Assembly (NCBI GenBank): GCA_927353735.1
Contig: CAKMIA010000004.1
Coordinates: forward strand, 33,126 to 97,125
Direction of reading: 5' to 3'
Source: an uncultured Veillonellaceae bacterium
GTDB taxonomy: Bacteria > Bacillota > Negativicutes > Veillonellales > Dialisteraceae
Length of the DNA stretch: 64,000 bases
Position numbers and translations under genes: made by a program
The notes under the pieces: model-generated
Database searches by the model: none
Seen by the model: only the letters and a program-made list of their open reading frames with translations
Told to the model about the DNA's origin: nothing
In this document: in pieces, positions 31,356 to 40,135 of the stretch
How the letters are laid out: the number at the start of each line of letters is the position of its first letter
Position numbering within the stretch: position 1 is the stretch's first letter

Positions 31356-33227
31356 TTATTTTCTGGCTTTCCTGCCCTTCACGTACACCATGAGGACGGA
31401 CATATCGGCCGGCGAAACGCCGGAAATGCGGGCGGCCTGCCCCAGCGAGAGCGGACGCACCCTGTCGAGCTTCTGCCGGGCCTCGATGGAAATGCCCTCC
31501 AGATGGAGGTAGTCCATATCGGGCGGCATGAGCTCCGCTTCCATCTTCGCTGCGCGGCGCACGGCGTCCTCCTGGCGGGTGATGTACCCCTCGTATTTCA
31601 CGGTGATCTCCATTTCCTCCTCCGCGTCGAGGGCGAAGGCCGGGCAGCCGAGGTACTGCACCATCTTCCGGTAGGTCACCTCCGGCCGCTTGAGGATCTT
31701 GTCCGCGCCGATGCCCGTGGTGAGCGGCGCCGTCCCCATGGCCTCCATGGCTTCATTGGTCTCCTTCGTGGGAGTGAAGCGCTTCGTGTGGATGTATTCC
31801 ATGGCTTCCTCGTAGCGGGCTTTCCGGGCGAGGAAGCGCTGGTACCGCTCCTCCGTGACGAGGCCGATCTCGTGGCCCTTTTCCGTAAGGCGCAGGTCCG
31901 CATTGTCCTGACGGAGGATCAGCCGGTATTCGCTGCGGCTGGTCATCATGCGGTACGGCTCGTTGGTGCCCTTGGTGACAAGGTCATCGATGAGGGCGCC
32001 GATGTACGCCTCGTGGCGCTTCAGGATGAACGGCGGCTTCCCGGCGATCTTCAGCGCCGCATTGATGCCCGCCATGAGGCCCTGCGCGGCGGCCTCCTCG
32101 TAGCCGGAGGTGCCATTGGACTGGCCGGCGGAATAGAGGCCGGCGATCTTCTTCAGCTCCAGCGTGGGCAGCAGCTGCAGCGGGTCCAACAGGTCGTATT
32201 CGATGGCGTAGGCCGGACGCATGAGCTTCACATCCTCCAGCCCCGGGATGGTGCGAAGGAAGGCGTACTGCACATCGATCGGCATGGACGTGGACATGCC
32301 CTGCACGTACATTTCATTGGTGTCCAGCCCCTCCGGCTCCACGAAAAGCTGGTGCCGCTTCTTGTCAGCGAAGCGGACGATCTTGTCCTCGATGGACGGG
32401 CAGTACCGCGCGCCCACGCCGTGGATCTTCCCGGAGAACATGGGCGCCCGGGACAGATTGGCACGGATGATGCTGTGGGTGGTCTCATTCGTGTAAGTGA
32501 GCCAGCAGTCCCGCTGGTTCCGGTCGATATCCTCATCCATGAAGGAGAAGGAATGATGGTCCGGGTCGCCCTGCTCGAGCTGCATGTGCTCCGGATGGAG
32601 GGTGCGCCGGTCCACGCGGCTCGGCGTGCCCGTCTTGAACCGGAGCAGCTCGATGCCGTGTTTCCGGAGATTGTCCGACAGGACGAGGCTCGGGCGCATG
32701 CCGTTCGGCCCGCCGCTGTAGATGGTCTCCCCGATGATGATCTTGCTGTCCAGATAGGTGCCGGTGGCAAGGATGACTGCCTTCGCCCGGTAGAGCTCGT
32801 CCAGCTCGGTGACGATGCCCGTCACGCGGCCGTTTTCCACGGTGATGTCCGTCACCATGAGCTGCTTCAGGTCCAGATTGTCCGTATTCTCCACGCAGCT
32901 CTTCATCCAGCGGTGATAGGCGTTCTTGTCGGACTGCGCCCGGAGGGCGTACACCGCCGGCCCCTTGCCGCGGTTCAGCATGCGCATCTGGATGGCCGTG
33001 GCATCCGCCGCGACGCCCATGATGCCGCCCAGCGCGTCGATCTCCCGCACCAGATGGCTCTTGCCCGGGCCGCCAATGGCGGGGTTGCAGGGCATCATGG
33101 CCACATTGTCCAGCGAGATCGTGGCGAGGAGAGTTTTCATGCCCAGCTTCGCCGCGGCGAGCGCCGCCTCACAGCCTGCGTGGCCCGCGCCGACGACGAT
33201 CACATCATACGTATCAATCAAATACAT
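31356..33227 (-). CDS. mnmG: tRNA uridine 5-carboxymethylaminomethyl modification enzyme, MnmG
   Basis: This 623-residue FAD enzyme works with MnmE to modify U34 of several tRNAs. The FAD-binding GAGHAG is at residues 13-18, followed by [17 protein letters not shown] and the C-terminal [21 protein letters not shown] start it at the ATG 33225-33227, with AAGGA nine bases upstream; a longer frame upstream overlaps the promoter. MnmE is usually encoded just upstream in this operon but is absent here. Confidence 0.96.
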   Translation of the reverse strand: MYLIDTYDVIVVGAGHAGCEAALAAAKLGMKTLLATISLDNVAMMPCNPAIGGPGKSHLVREIDALGGIMGVAADATAIQMRMLNRGKGPAVYALRAQSDKNAYHRWMKSCVENTDNLDLKQLMVTDITVENGRVTGIVTELDELYRAKAVILATGTYLDSKIIIGETIYSGGPNGMRPSLVLSDNLRKHGIELLRFKTGTPSRVDRRTLHPEHMQLEQGDPDHHSFSFMDEDIDRNQRDCWLTYTNETTHSIIRANLSRAPMFSGKIHGVGARYCPSIEDKIVRFADKKRHQLFVEPEGLDTNEMYVQGMSTSMPIDVQYAFLRTIPGLEDVKLMRPAYAIEYDLLDPLQLLPTLELKKIAGLYSAGQSNGTSGYEEAAAQGLMAGINAALKIAGKPPFILKRHEAYIGALIDDLVTKGTNEPYRMMTSRSEYRLILRQDNADLRLTEKGHEIGLVTEERYQRFLARKARYEEAMEYIHTKRFTPTKETNEAMEAMGTAPLTTGIGADKILKRPEVTYRKMVQYLGCPAFALDAEEEMEITVKYEGYITRQEDAVRRAAKMEAELMPPDMDYLHLEGISIEARQKLDRVRPLSLGQAARISGVSPADMSVLMVYVKGRKARK

Positions 33228-33349
33228 GGGAGAATTCCTTCTTTCAACGGGGAGCCAGGGCTCCCGGAGACAATTCACTGTTATTATAGAAGAAATGCCC
33301 CGCATTTTCCACAAGTCCGGTATAATACAGGCACAGAAAGGAGACTGTC

Positions 33350-33763
33350 ATGATCCGACCTATCATCACCGATCCGTTTTTCCTCTCCCTCCGGGCCGAG
33401 CCCGCCGGGAAGGAGGATTTCCCTCTCGCCCGCGACCTGGCAGACACGCTCCGCGCCCATAAGGAGGGCTGCGCCGGCATGGCTGCCAACATGATCGGCG
33501 GCCGGAAGCGCATCATCGCCTTCTTCGACCACGGCGCGCTCGTGGTCATGATCAATCCGGTCCTGCTCCGCCGCTCGCCGGAAACGTACGAGGCCGAGGA
33601 GGGCTGCCTCTCCCTGCAGGGCACGCGGAACACGACGCGCGCCCGCTGGGTGGAGCTGTCGTGGACGCCGCTCAGGGGAAAGAAACAGCGCGGCCGCTTC
33701 TCCGGCTTCACCGCCGAGGTCATCCAGCACGAGATGGACCATCTGGAAGGCATCCTCATCTGA
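33350..33763 (+). CDS. Peptide deformylase-family protein
   Basis: This 137-residue protein has the zinc motifs EEGCLSL and QHEMDHLEG of peptide deformylase, which removes the formyl group from new proteins. Motif 1 is GCAGMAANMIG instead of G.GLAA.Q, so the catalytic Gln is replaced by Asn; this form also occurs in other Firmicute deformylase-like proteins. Activity cannot be assumed. AAAGGAG precedes the ATG, and TATAAT stands at 33321-33326. It is divergent from mnmG. Confidence 0.8.
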   Translation: MIRPIITDPFFLSLRAEPAGKEDFPLARDLADTLRAHKEGCAGMAANMIGGRKRIIAFFDHGALVVMINPVLLRRSPETYEAEEGCLSLQGTRNTTRARWVELSWTPLRGKKQRGRFSGFTAEVIQHEMDHLEGILI

Positions 33764-33775
33764 ACCGTGCCCATA

Positions 33776-33811
33776 CGAAAAAGGCGCTCCCCTGCGGGAA
33801 CGTCTTTTTTG
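33776..33811. terminator. Terminator between the deformylase gene and the SDR gene
   Basis: An imperfect stem (GGCG-TCCC / GGGA-CGTC) lies between A5 and T6, so it can act in both directions. Confidence 0.6.
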
Positions 33812-33832
33812 TGCGCATTTTTACCGATATCT

Positions 33833-34506
33833 TTATGTCTCCGTATGCTCTTCCGGCAGCGTCTCGAAGGCAAAAAGCCCCATGACCGGCCGGACGAGCC
33901 ACCGCGGAAGCGCCGCCCCATGGGGCTGTCGAAGAAGCCCGGCATGACCAGCGTAAGTGCCGTGCCGGACGCACGGAGCCGGTCCCGGAGGCCCTCGCCG
34001 AAAGCATTCAGTCCCGCCTTCGACGCGGCGTACACCGGCACATACGGGAGCGGCAGGAGCCCCGCCTGCGAGGTCACCACGGAGAGGAAATGAGCGCCGC
34101 CCGTCCGTTCCCAGCACCGGCAGAGCAGGACCATGGCCTCCGCCGGCGCCGCCGTATTCACCGCCAGACACCGGACGATATCCTCCGGCTCCTCCAGCCC
34201 GTCGGCGCTTTTTCCGGGCGCGACGCCGCAGGCGATGAACGCGCCGTCCAGCCCCGCTGCCGCGGCCCGGCCGATGCACGCCGCCAGCGCCTCCGGGTGC
34301 GTCACGTCACACGGCAGAATCTCCGCTTTTGTCCCTTTCGCCCGGAGCTCCTCCGCCAGCGTCCGCAGCGCCGCCTCCCTCCGGCCGGACAGATACAGCC
34401 GCGCCGCCCCGCGCAGGGCGAGCTGACGCGCCAGCTCCTGCCCGAGCCCGCCCGACGCGCCGAAGATCAGAATCCGTTTGTCCCGATAAAAATCTGCTGT
34501 TCCCAT
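33833..34506 (-). pseudogene. Short-chain dehydrogenase/reductase gene, probably frameshifted near its end
   Basis: The reading frame from the ATG at 34506 gives an NAD(P)-dependent SDR: ILIFGASGGLGQELARQLA (glycine-rich motif), the catalytic YAASKAGLNAF (YxxxK) and VMPGFFDSPMGRRFRG. After this the frame runs on through antisense of the deformylase gene without family similarity. A neighbouring frame then reads WLVRPVMGLFAFETLPEEHTET and stops at 33833, in codon usage typical of the organism. So an indel near 33905 is likely, and the C-terminal lobe seems shortened. GCAGGAGG precedes the ATG. Confidence 0.55.
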
Positions 34507-34555
34507 AGCGCCCTCCTGCCCTCATTATAGCGCGCCCCATAACTGTTCCGGTCAG

Positions 34556-34591
34556 TAAAAAAGACGCTCCCCGATGGAACGTCTTTATTTT
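34556..34591 (-). terminator. Intrinsic terminator overlapping the mmuM stop
   Basis: On the minus strand GACGTTCC-ATCG-GGGAGCGTC is followed by six T residues. It should end the rpmH-to-mmuM transcript. Confidence 0.8.
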
Positions 34592-35589
34592 TCAGTGTAT
34601 CGCTTTTTCCATGCATCCCGCGCGGCGGCGAGGCGGCGGATGGTCTCCGGCGTGGTGCGGCAGGAGCCGCCAAAGAGCCCCGCCCCCGCGGCGAGCCACT
34701 GCGGCAGCAGCGCTGTGAAATCGACGGGCGTTCCCGTCCAGCACCGGCGGGCCGTGTCGTAGCCTTCACCTGAATTGGGATAGGCAATGAGCAGCTTCTC
34801 CGTGCGGCGGTGCATCCGCGCCAGCAGCGGTGCCACGTGCGCCGGGGCGGTGCAGTTCACGCCGACCGCGGCGATCTGCGGCACGCCGTCTAAAAAGGCC
34901 GCACAGTCCCCCGCGTCATCGCCGCCGCAGGTATGGCGTCCGTCCGCGCAGGAAAAGGAGATCCATGCACAGCCCGGCGGGTACGGGGCGAGGCAGTCTG
35001 CGAGGGCCTCCGCCTCCATGAGGCAGGGCAGTGTCTCGCAGGCGAGGAGATCCGGTCCCGCCTCCATGAGGATGGCCAGCCGCTCCCGGTGGAACGCCGC
35101 CAGCTCCGCCCCTGTGAGGCCGTACTGCCCGCGGTACTCCGAGCCGTCCGCCAGATAAGCGCCGTAAGGCCCGACGGAAGCGGCCACGAGGGCATGGCGG
35201 CCGGTCTCGGCCTCATAGTCGTCCCGCGCCTTCCGGGCGATTGCCACGGAGAGCCGGAGGAGATGGACTGCCTCAGTGCGGGTGCAGCCCTTCTTCACGA
35301 ATCCGGGGATCGTCCCCTGATAGCTCGCGGTGGTGATGATGTCCGCCCCCGCCTCGAGATAGGACCGGTGCACCCGATAGATCCGCTCCGGCGCCTCCAT
35401 GAGAGCCAGCGCCGACCAGAGGGGATCGTCGATGGAGAAGCCCGCCCGCTCCAGCTCCGTGGCGAGTGCGCCGTCGGTCACTGCGAAGGGCTCCCGGGCG
35501 AGCAGCGCCTCCAGCGGCGGACCGGATGTCTCCGGGCAATGAAAAACAGCGGAGACGGTCCCCGCTGTTTCGTTTCTGTTATTTTCCAT
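34585..35589 (-). CDS. mmuM: Homocysteine S-methyltransferase family protein
   Basis: This 334-residue protein closely follows the E. coli MmuM pattern (DGALATELERAG, SVGPYGAYLADGSEYRG, ACETLPCLMEAEALA, YPNSGEGYD). MmuM uses S-methylmethionine to methylate homocysteine. Its zinc is held by three Cys; the first is present (VGVNCTAP) but the usual GGCCRTTP reads GGSCRTTP, so one ligand is Ser. The gene starts at the ATG 35587-35589, overlapping jag by 11 bases; no good ribosome-binding site is visible. It stands where mnmE normally follows jag. Confidence 0.85.
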   Translation of the reverse strand: MENNRNETAGTVSAVFHCPETSGPPLEALLAREPFAVTDGALATELERAGFSIDDPLWSALALMEAPERIYRVHRSYLEAGADIITTASYQGTIPGFVKKGCTRTEAVHLLRLSVAIARKARDDYEAETGRHALVAASVGPYGAYLADGSEYRGQYGLTGAELAAFHRERLAILMEAGPDLLACETLPCLMEAEALADCLAPYPPGCAWISFSCADGRHTCGGDDAGDCAAFLDGVPQIAAVGVNCTAPAHVAPLLARMHRRTEKLLIAYPNSGEGYDTARRCWTGTPVDFTALLPQWLAAGAGLFGGSCRTTPETIRRLAAARDAWKKRYTEK

Positions 35590-36523
35590 GGATGACCACA
35601 TGACGGTAGGAGCCTTCGCCCTCGCTGTCCGTGACCACATCCGGATCGTTCTGGAGCGCCAGATGGATGATGCGCCGTTCGCCTGGTTCCATCGGTTCCA
35701 GTTCCACCGGCAGTCCGGTGCGCTTCGCCTTGTCCGCGAGGCGGCGGGCCAGCGCGGTGAGCGTCTGTTCCCGGCGGGCGCGGTAGTTCTCCACGTCCAG
35801 CACGACGAAGTAGCGGTGATGGTAGAGCCGTCCCGCCGCCAGATTCGTCAGGTACTGGAGCGCATTCAGCGTCTGGCCGTGCTTCCCGATGAGGATGCCC
35901 AGCCCTTTCCCGCGGAGATTCAGGAGGATGCGTTCTTCATTGGTCATCTTTTCCATGGCCACTTCGAGCCCCATGCCCTTGAATACGCCGGCGAGGAATT
36001 TCTTCGCTTCTTCTGCGGTGGCGTTCTGTTCTTCCTGAGAGAACGGCGCTTCGCTGCGGCGCGGTGCGGCCGTTTCCGTTTCTTCTTCAGCCGGTGCCTC
36101 AGTTTCTTCTTCCGCCGCTTCCGATGCCGGTTCCTCTGCAGGAGCGGCTTCTGTTTCTGCTTCTGCAGCCGGCGCTTCGGCGGGCGCCGCTTCCTCTGCC
36201 TGCGGTGCTTCTGCCGCCGGGGCTTCCGGTGCCGGCGCTTCTTCCGGCGCTGCCTGTACAGCCGCGGCATTTTCGGCGATGGCCTTGGCCGCTGCTTCCC
36301 GGCCCTCCTGTGCGAGCTCGTCGAGGAACGCCCGGTCAGCGCTTTCCCCGTCCATGCAGCTCACATCGACCACAGCCTGCTTCCGGCGGAGCAGTCCGAA
36401 AAGGCCGCCCGACGGTTCTTCCACCACGTGGACGATGGCCGCTTCCCGGGAGATGCCCAGCTGGCTGAGCCCTTCTGCGACGGCTTCCTCCACCGTTTTT
36501 CCTGTCACACGTACTGTTTTCAT
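35579..36523 (-). CDS. jag: Jag/KhpB RNA-binding protein
   Basis: This 314-residue protein has the Jag-N domain (about residues 1-60), a KH domain with GKGLGILIGKHGQTLNALQYL and an R3H domain near the C-terminus. Between them lies a linker of about 100 residues made almost wholly of A, E and P, much longer than in Bacillus. KhpB proteins bind RNA and influence cell division. The start overlaps the yidC stop (ATGA), so the two are coupled. Confidence 0.92.
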   Translation of the reverse strand: MKTVRVTGKTVEEAVAEGLSQLGISREAAIVHVVEEPSGGLFGLLRRKQAVVDVSCMDGESADRAFLDELAQEGREAAAKAIAENAAAVQAAPEEAPAPEAPAAEAPQAEEAAPAEAPAAEAETEAAPAEEPASEAAEEETEAPAEEETETAAPRRSEAPFSQEEQNATAEEAKKFLAGVFKGMGLEVAMEKMTNEERILLNLRGKGLGILIGKHGQTLNALQYLTNLAAGRLYHHRYFVVLDVENYRARREQTLTALARRLADKAKRTGLPVELEPMEPGERRIIHLALQNDPDVVTDSEGEGSYRHVVIHGK

Positions 36524-37545
36524 TGTTTAGCCTCTTTTCCTGCCGATGCTTCTGTGGTCTCTGCTTCCGGTGCCTGCGGTGCTTCTGCCTTCGGAGCCTC
36601 CTCCGGTGCGGCGTTGTCTTCCGCCTTCGGGGCCGGCGCTTCGGTCTCTGCCTTTTCCGCCTGCGGCGCTACTTCAGCGTCCTCCGCCTTTTCTTCTGCG
36701 GCGGCCTTGCGGGCCTTCTTGGCGGCTCTCTTCGCTTCGGCCTTTGCCTTGCGCTCCGCTTCTTCCTTTTCCGCCCGGGCGGATTTCTTCGCCGGTACGC
36801 GGCCGCCGGTCTTCTTCACTTCATCGCGGCGGGGCGTATGGATGGTCACCACGCCCTTGCGGCTGGCGGCGATCTTTTCCTTCATTTCCCCGCGGAACAT
36901 GATGGTCTGCTGGACCAGCTGGAAGAGGTTGCACACTACCCAGTAAATGACGAGGCCGCTCGGGAAGGTCAAGCTGATGTAGCCGATGAAGAGCGGCATG
37001 ATGTAGAGCATCGTCTTCTGCGAGCCCTGCACGTTTTTCGGCGTGGTCTGCCAGGAGATCACCCACGTGGACAGCGCGGACAGCGCCGGCAGGATGTACG
37101 TGGAATCCGGTGCGGCGAGGCTGTCCAGCCAGAGGAAGCTCTCATGCGCCGGGTCGTAGGGGAATCCCTGCAGGGCATAATAAATGGAAACAAGGAACGG
37201 CATCTGGATGAGAAGCGGCAGGCAGCCCGCCAGCGGGGACACGTGATTGTCCCGGTAGAGCTTCTGCATCTCCGAGCTGATCTTCGCCCGGTCGCCCTTG
37301 TACTTTTTCTGAATCGCCTGAATCTTGGGCTGCAGCTCCTGCATGCCCTTCATGGAACGGATCTGCTTCACTGCAAGAGGGAGCAGGACGATCTTGATGA
37401 TGATCGTCAGCACGATGATGGCAATGCCGTAGCTCGGGACACCGAAGTCGACGGTCATTTCATAGCAGAACTGCAGCGCCACGCGCATCCATTCTGCAAG
37501 AAGACCCACGAGCTGGGCCAGAATCGGAATCTGAAAATCTGACAT
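36520..37545 (-). CDS. yidC: Membrane protein insertase YidC/Oxa1
   Basis: This 341-residue insertase has five hydrophobic segments and the conserved YGIAIIVLTIIIKIVLLPLAVKQ and MQKLYRDNHVSPLAGCLPLLIQMP blocks. The start MSDFQIPILAQLVGLL lacks a lipobox cysteine. The C-terminal tail of about 115 residues is long and made of K/A/E-rich, then A/E/P-rich stretches, similar in style to the linker in Jag. The positively charged first half fits ribosome binding. GGAG is about 11 bases upstream of the ATG. Confidence 0.95.
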   Translation of the reverse strand: MSDFQIPILAQLVGLLAEWMRVALQFCYEMTVDFGVPSYGIAIIVLTIIIKIVLLPLAVKQIRSMKGMQELQPKIQAIQKKYKGDRAKISSEMQKLYRDNHVSPLAGCLPLLIQMPFLVSIYYALQGFPYDPAHESFLWLDSLAAPDSTYILPALSALSTWVISWQTTPKNVQGSQKTMLYIMPLFIGYISLTFPSGLVIYWVVCNLFQLVQQTIMFRGEMKEKIAASRKGVVTIHTPRRDEVKKTGGRVPAKKSARAEKEEAERKAKAEAKRAAKKARKAAAEEKAEDAEVAPQAEKAETEAPAPKAEDNAAPEEAPKAEAPQAPEAETTEASAGKEAKQ

Positions 37546-37705
37546 AGTGATATATTCTCCTTGTAATGCGGCCTTCATTTCATCCGCATGACTGTGCGCC
37601 GGTCATCCGGCGCCGTTTTCCCCGGGAAAAACCGGCAGGCGTGACAAGCTGGATTTCATTTGCGCCGTCCGCCGGCAAAATCTGTAAAAAAGAAAAAGCA
37701 ACCCC

Positions 37706-37915
37706 TCACGGTACGGGATCATAGCCGCCTTTGTGAAAAGGATGGCATTTCGAGATCCGCTTGACTGCGAGCCAGCTGCCTTTGACAGGACCATATTTTT
37801 GAATTGCTTCCAGCGCATACTCGCTGCACGTCGGCACGAACCGGCAGCACGGCGGCTTCAGCGGTGAAAGATATACCTGATAGAAACGGATGGCTCCGAT
37901 CAAGAATGCTTTCAT
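37706..37915 (-). CDS. yidD: Membrane protein insertion efficiency factor YidD
   Basis: This 69-residue protein has the family core [29 protein letters not shown] followed by [18 protein letters not shown]. It acts with YidC in membrane protein insertion. The ATG overlaps the rnpA stop by 4 bases (ATGA). About 160 bases separate it from yidC. Confidence 0.93.
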   Translation of the reverse strand: MKAFLIGAIRFYQVYLSPLKPPCCRFVPTCSEYALEAIQKYGPVKGSWLAVKRISKCHPFHKGGYDPVP

Positions 37916-38298
37916 GCTTTTGCCTCCATCATCCCGGCTTTGCGCCACAGAGCGAGAATGGCTTTTTCGGCCTCCTGATAGGACGCACGGGTCAGAAAAG
38001 AACCGGCAAGAAAGACCGCCTCATGTCCCCCGGCGAGCTCATGCCGGTGGAGACGGTACACTTCCTTCATCAGACGGCGTGCCCGGTTCCGCGCAAATGC
38101 GTGGCCGATCTTCTTCGTCGTCACGAAGCCGATCCTCGTCGGCCGGCCCGGCGCCTTCACCAGGTACATCAGGCCTGCCCGATTGTTGAAGCGCTTCCCG
38201 CGGGCGTAGATCCGCCGATAGTCCCCATTGCGGCGGATTCGTGTCTCACGGGGAAGCGTATACCGAATCTTTTCCCCGTCCATCGTAAAATCAGGCAC
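37912..38298 (-). CDS. rnpA: Ribonuclease P protein component
   Basis: This 128-residue basic protein assists the RNase P RNA in tRNA 5' processing. The family signature [15 protein letters not shown] is present, preceded by [12 protein letters not shown] choose GTG at 38296-38298 as start, since AAGG lies six bases upstream; it overlaps the end of rpmH by 8 bases. An ATG at 38281-38283 would lack a ribosome-binding site. Confidence 0.93.
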   Translation of the reverse strand: MPDFTMDGEKIRYTLPRETRIRRNGDYRRIYARGKRFNNRAGLMYLVKAPGRPTRIGFVTTKKIGHAFARNRARRLMKEVYRLHRHELAGGHEAVFLAGSFLTRASYQEAEKAILALWRKAGMMEAKA

Positions 38299-38428
38299 TC
38301 AGTACCTTTCTGCCTTTTGCTCTTCTTCTTTTCAGCACGATGCGGCCTGCGCGGGTCTTCATGCGGGCGCGGAAGCCGTGGGTACGTTTTCTCCAGGTAT
38401 TGTTCGGCTGGAACGTCATTTTTGCCAT
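38291..38428 (-). CDS. rpmH: 50S ribosomal protein L34
   Basis: This 45-residue protein starts [19 protein letters not shown] and ends KGRKVLSA, which is the complete L34 family sequence with a short extra N-terminus. It is very basic, as expected. AAGGAGG lies eight bases before the ATG at 38426-38428. A fully consensus promoter stands upstream. dnaA, which is usually divergent from rpmH, is not here. Confidence 0.96.
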   Translation of the reverse strand: MAKMTFQPNNTWRKRTHGFRARMKTRAGRIVLKRRRAKGRKVLSA

Positions 38429-38487
38429 GTGATACACCTCCTTACTTCTGCCATGGCAGTGTCATTTCTGCACACTGTAACAGACTA

Positions 38488-38516
38488 ATTATAATAAAAG
38501 CGGTCCCCTCTGTCAA
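38488..38516 (-). promoter_or_regulatory. Consensus sigma-70 promoter of the rpmH operon
   Basis: On the minus strand the sequence is TTGACA, 17 bases, TATAAT: both hexamers match the consensus exactly. It drives rpmH-rnpA and probably genes to mmuM. Confidence 0.9.
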
Positions 38517-38546
38517 TGAAAAATCCCCGTATTTTCGGCGTTTTTC

Positions 38547-39419
38547 CTATCTCGTGTGCCACAGGAGGAGGGCGCTCCCGCCGACGATGGCCGCGCCGCC
38601 CGCCCAGGAATACACCGTGAGCACCTCGCCCCAGAAAAGCCAGCCCGCGAGGATGTGGAAGAGGATGGCCGTGTACATCACGAAGGAAATGATGAGGGAG
38701 TGCACGTGCTGGCAGCCCCAGGTGAAGACCATCTGCGCCGCGATGGCCGTCACGGAGAGGCCCAGTATCCACAGCCACTCCGCCCCCTCGGGCACGACGA
38801 AGCCGAAGGGCAGGAGGACCGCCCCGCAGAGCATGCTGTACAGCTGAAAATAAAAGACCAGCTCCGTCCCGGAATGCCGCCCGGGCTCCTCGGTGAGCCG
38901 CCCTATGGCGATGTACGCCAGCGCCGACGAGAGCGCCGAGCCGAGGCCGAAGAGGGCGTACCCGTTGAAGGAGTCAAAGTTCCACACCTGCAGCACCACC
39001 GCGGCCCCTGCGGCGATGATGCCCAGCGGGACCATCACGGACCGGCCGGGATTGTTCCGCAGGAAAAACGGCGCGAGGAGGCACATGAAAAACGCCGACA
39101 GCTCCGTCAGGATCTCCGCGTCGCCCAGCTTCAGCCCCTGAAGGGAAAAGAAAAAGAGCAGGATGCCCAGCCCGCCGGTGAGGCCCCGCACATGGAGCAG
39201 CGCCGTGTCCCGGCCGGAAAAGACGGGCCGTCCCTCCCGCCGGGCGATGAAGGGCAGAAAGAGCAGGCCGATGGCCCCGCGGAGAAAGGTGATCTCTCCT
39301 GCGCCCAGCCGGGGCAGCGCCTTCGCGCACACGTCCATCCCCGTGAAGAGCAGCGATGCCGCGATGGCGGCGGCGATGCCCAGCGTCACCGCGCGCCCCT
39401 TCGTCCCGGTCCCGTTCAT
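38547..39419 (-). CDS. EamA/DMT-superfamily transporter
   Basis: This 290-residue inner-membrane protein has ten hydrophobic helices in two EamA repeats (LRGAIGLLFLPFIA in the first; WLFWGEVLTVYSWAGGAAIVGG at the end of the second). Family members export amino acids, nucleotides or other metabolites; the substrate cannot be read from sequence. GGGAGG lies before the ATG. It sits between the rpmH promoter and a divergent YbjN-like gene. Confidence 0.85.
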   Translation of the reverse strand: MNGTGTKGRAVTLGIAAAIAASLLFTGMDVCAKALPRLGAGEITFLRGAIGLLFLPFIARREGRPVFSGRDTALLHVRGLTGGLGILLFFFSLQGLKLGDAEILTELSAFFMCLLAPFFLRNNPGRSVMVPLGIIAAGAAVVLQVWNFDSFNGYALFGLGSALSSALAYIAIGRLTEEPGRHSGTELVFYFQLYSMLCGAVLLPFGFVVPEGAEWLWILGLSVTAIAAQMVFTWGCQHVHSLIISFVMYTAILFHILAGWLFWGEVLTVYSWAGGAAIVGGSALLLWHTR

Positions 39420-39521
39420 TTCATCCTCCCTTAAAATTTTTACAATATATTACTAAGCATAGCTTGTATCTTACGCGCTGCCGCGCCGGAGCGCAAGGGC
39501 TGAAAGAAATGGCGCCGCCCA

Positions 39522-39550
39522 TTTTCATCTGCGGGCGGACATATTATAAT
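39522..39550 (+). promoter_or_regulatory. Promoter of the YbjN-like gene
   Basis: TTTTCA and TATAAT are separated by 17 bases, 35 bases before the start codon. Confidence 0.55.
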
Positions 39551-39584
39551 GAAAAAAATATATGTACAGAGCAAGGAGGCTCCC

Positions 39585-40070
39585 ATGGCTGAATCGATCC
39601 CATTTCGCAAAAATACCAAAGAAGGGCGTTTCGACGCCTATCTCGCACAGGAACATCTGCATTTCTTCCACAAGCGCGCCGTCCGCGGCGAGGCCGATAC
39701 GGTGGTGTACGTGACGGCCCTCCCCGTCGGCACCTACCGCCTGCTCGCGGCGGTCATCACTGACAACAGCATCTACACCACCGTGCGCTGCCATCTGGGC
39801 GACCGCCAGCCCGGCGCGGCGGACGAAAAGGAATTTTTCGAATTTCTCCGCTCCCTGAACGCGCACCACGCCTTTTTCAAATACGCCATGAACGAGGAGG
39901 GCGGCCTCTACGCCGACATCTGCCTCCCCGCGCGGGACGACCACTTCGACCCCGCCATGGTGCGCATGACCCTGAATCTTCTCGTGTACCATCTGGGAGA
40001 ATCCTACAAGGACATCGTGAAATGGCTCTCCGTGCCGGGTGACGCCGAGCGAGAGCTGAACGGCAACTGA
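39585..40070 (+). CDS. YbjN-like / T3SS-chaperone-fold hypothetical protein
   Basis: This 161-residue soluble protein has no motif of an enzyme. The middle (IYTTVRCHLGDR...FFEFLRSLNAHHAFFKYAM) and the end (GLYADICLPARDDHFDPAMVRMTLNLLVYH) resemble YbjN-domain proteins, which share the fold of type III secretion chaperones; the match is judged by eye. AAGGAGG lies six bases before the ATG at 39585. No role is proposed. Confidence 0.55.
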   Translation: MAESIPFRKNTKEGRFDAYLAQEHLHFFHKRAVRGEADTVVYVTALPVGTYRLLAAVITDNSIYTTVRCHLGDRQPGAADEKEFFEFLRSLNAHHAFFKYAMNEEGGLYADICLPARDDHFDPAMVRMTLNLLVYHLGESYKDIVKWLSVPGDAERELNGN

Positions 40071-40083
40071 ATCAGCCCGTCAG

Positions 40084-40116
40084 AAAAGACAGCATCGGAA
40101 AGACGCTGTCTTTTTT
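40084..40116. terminator. Bidirectional terminator
   Basis: AAAAGACAGC and GCTGTCTTTTTT pair across an 11-base loop, between the convergent YbjN-like and EamA genes. Confidence 0.8.
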
Positions 40117-40135
40117 ATTTGTCCGTATTAAACTG

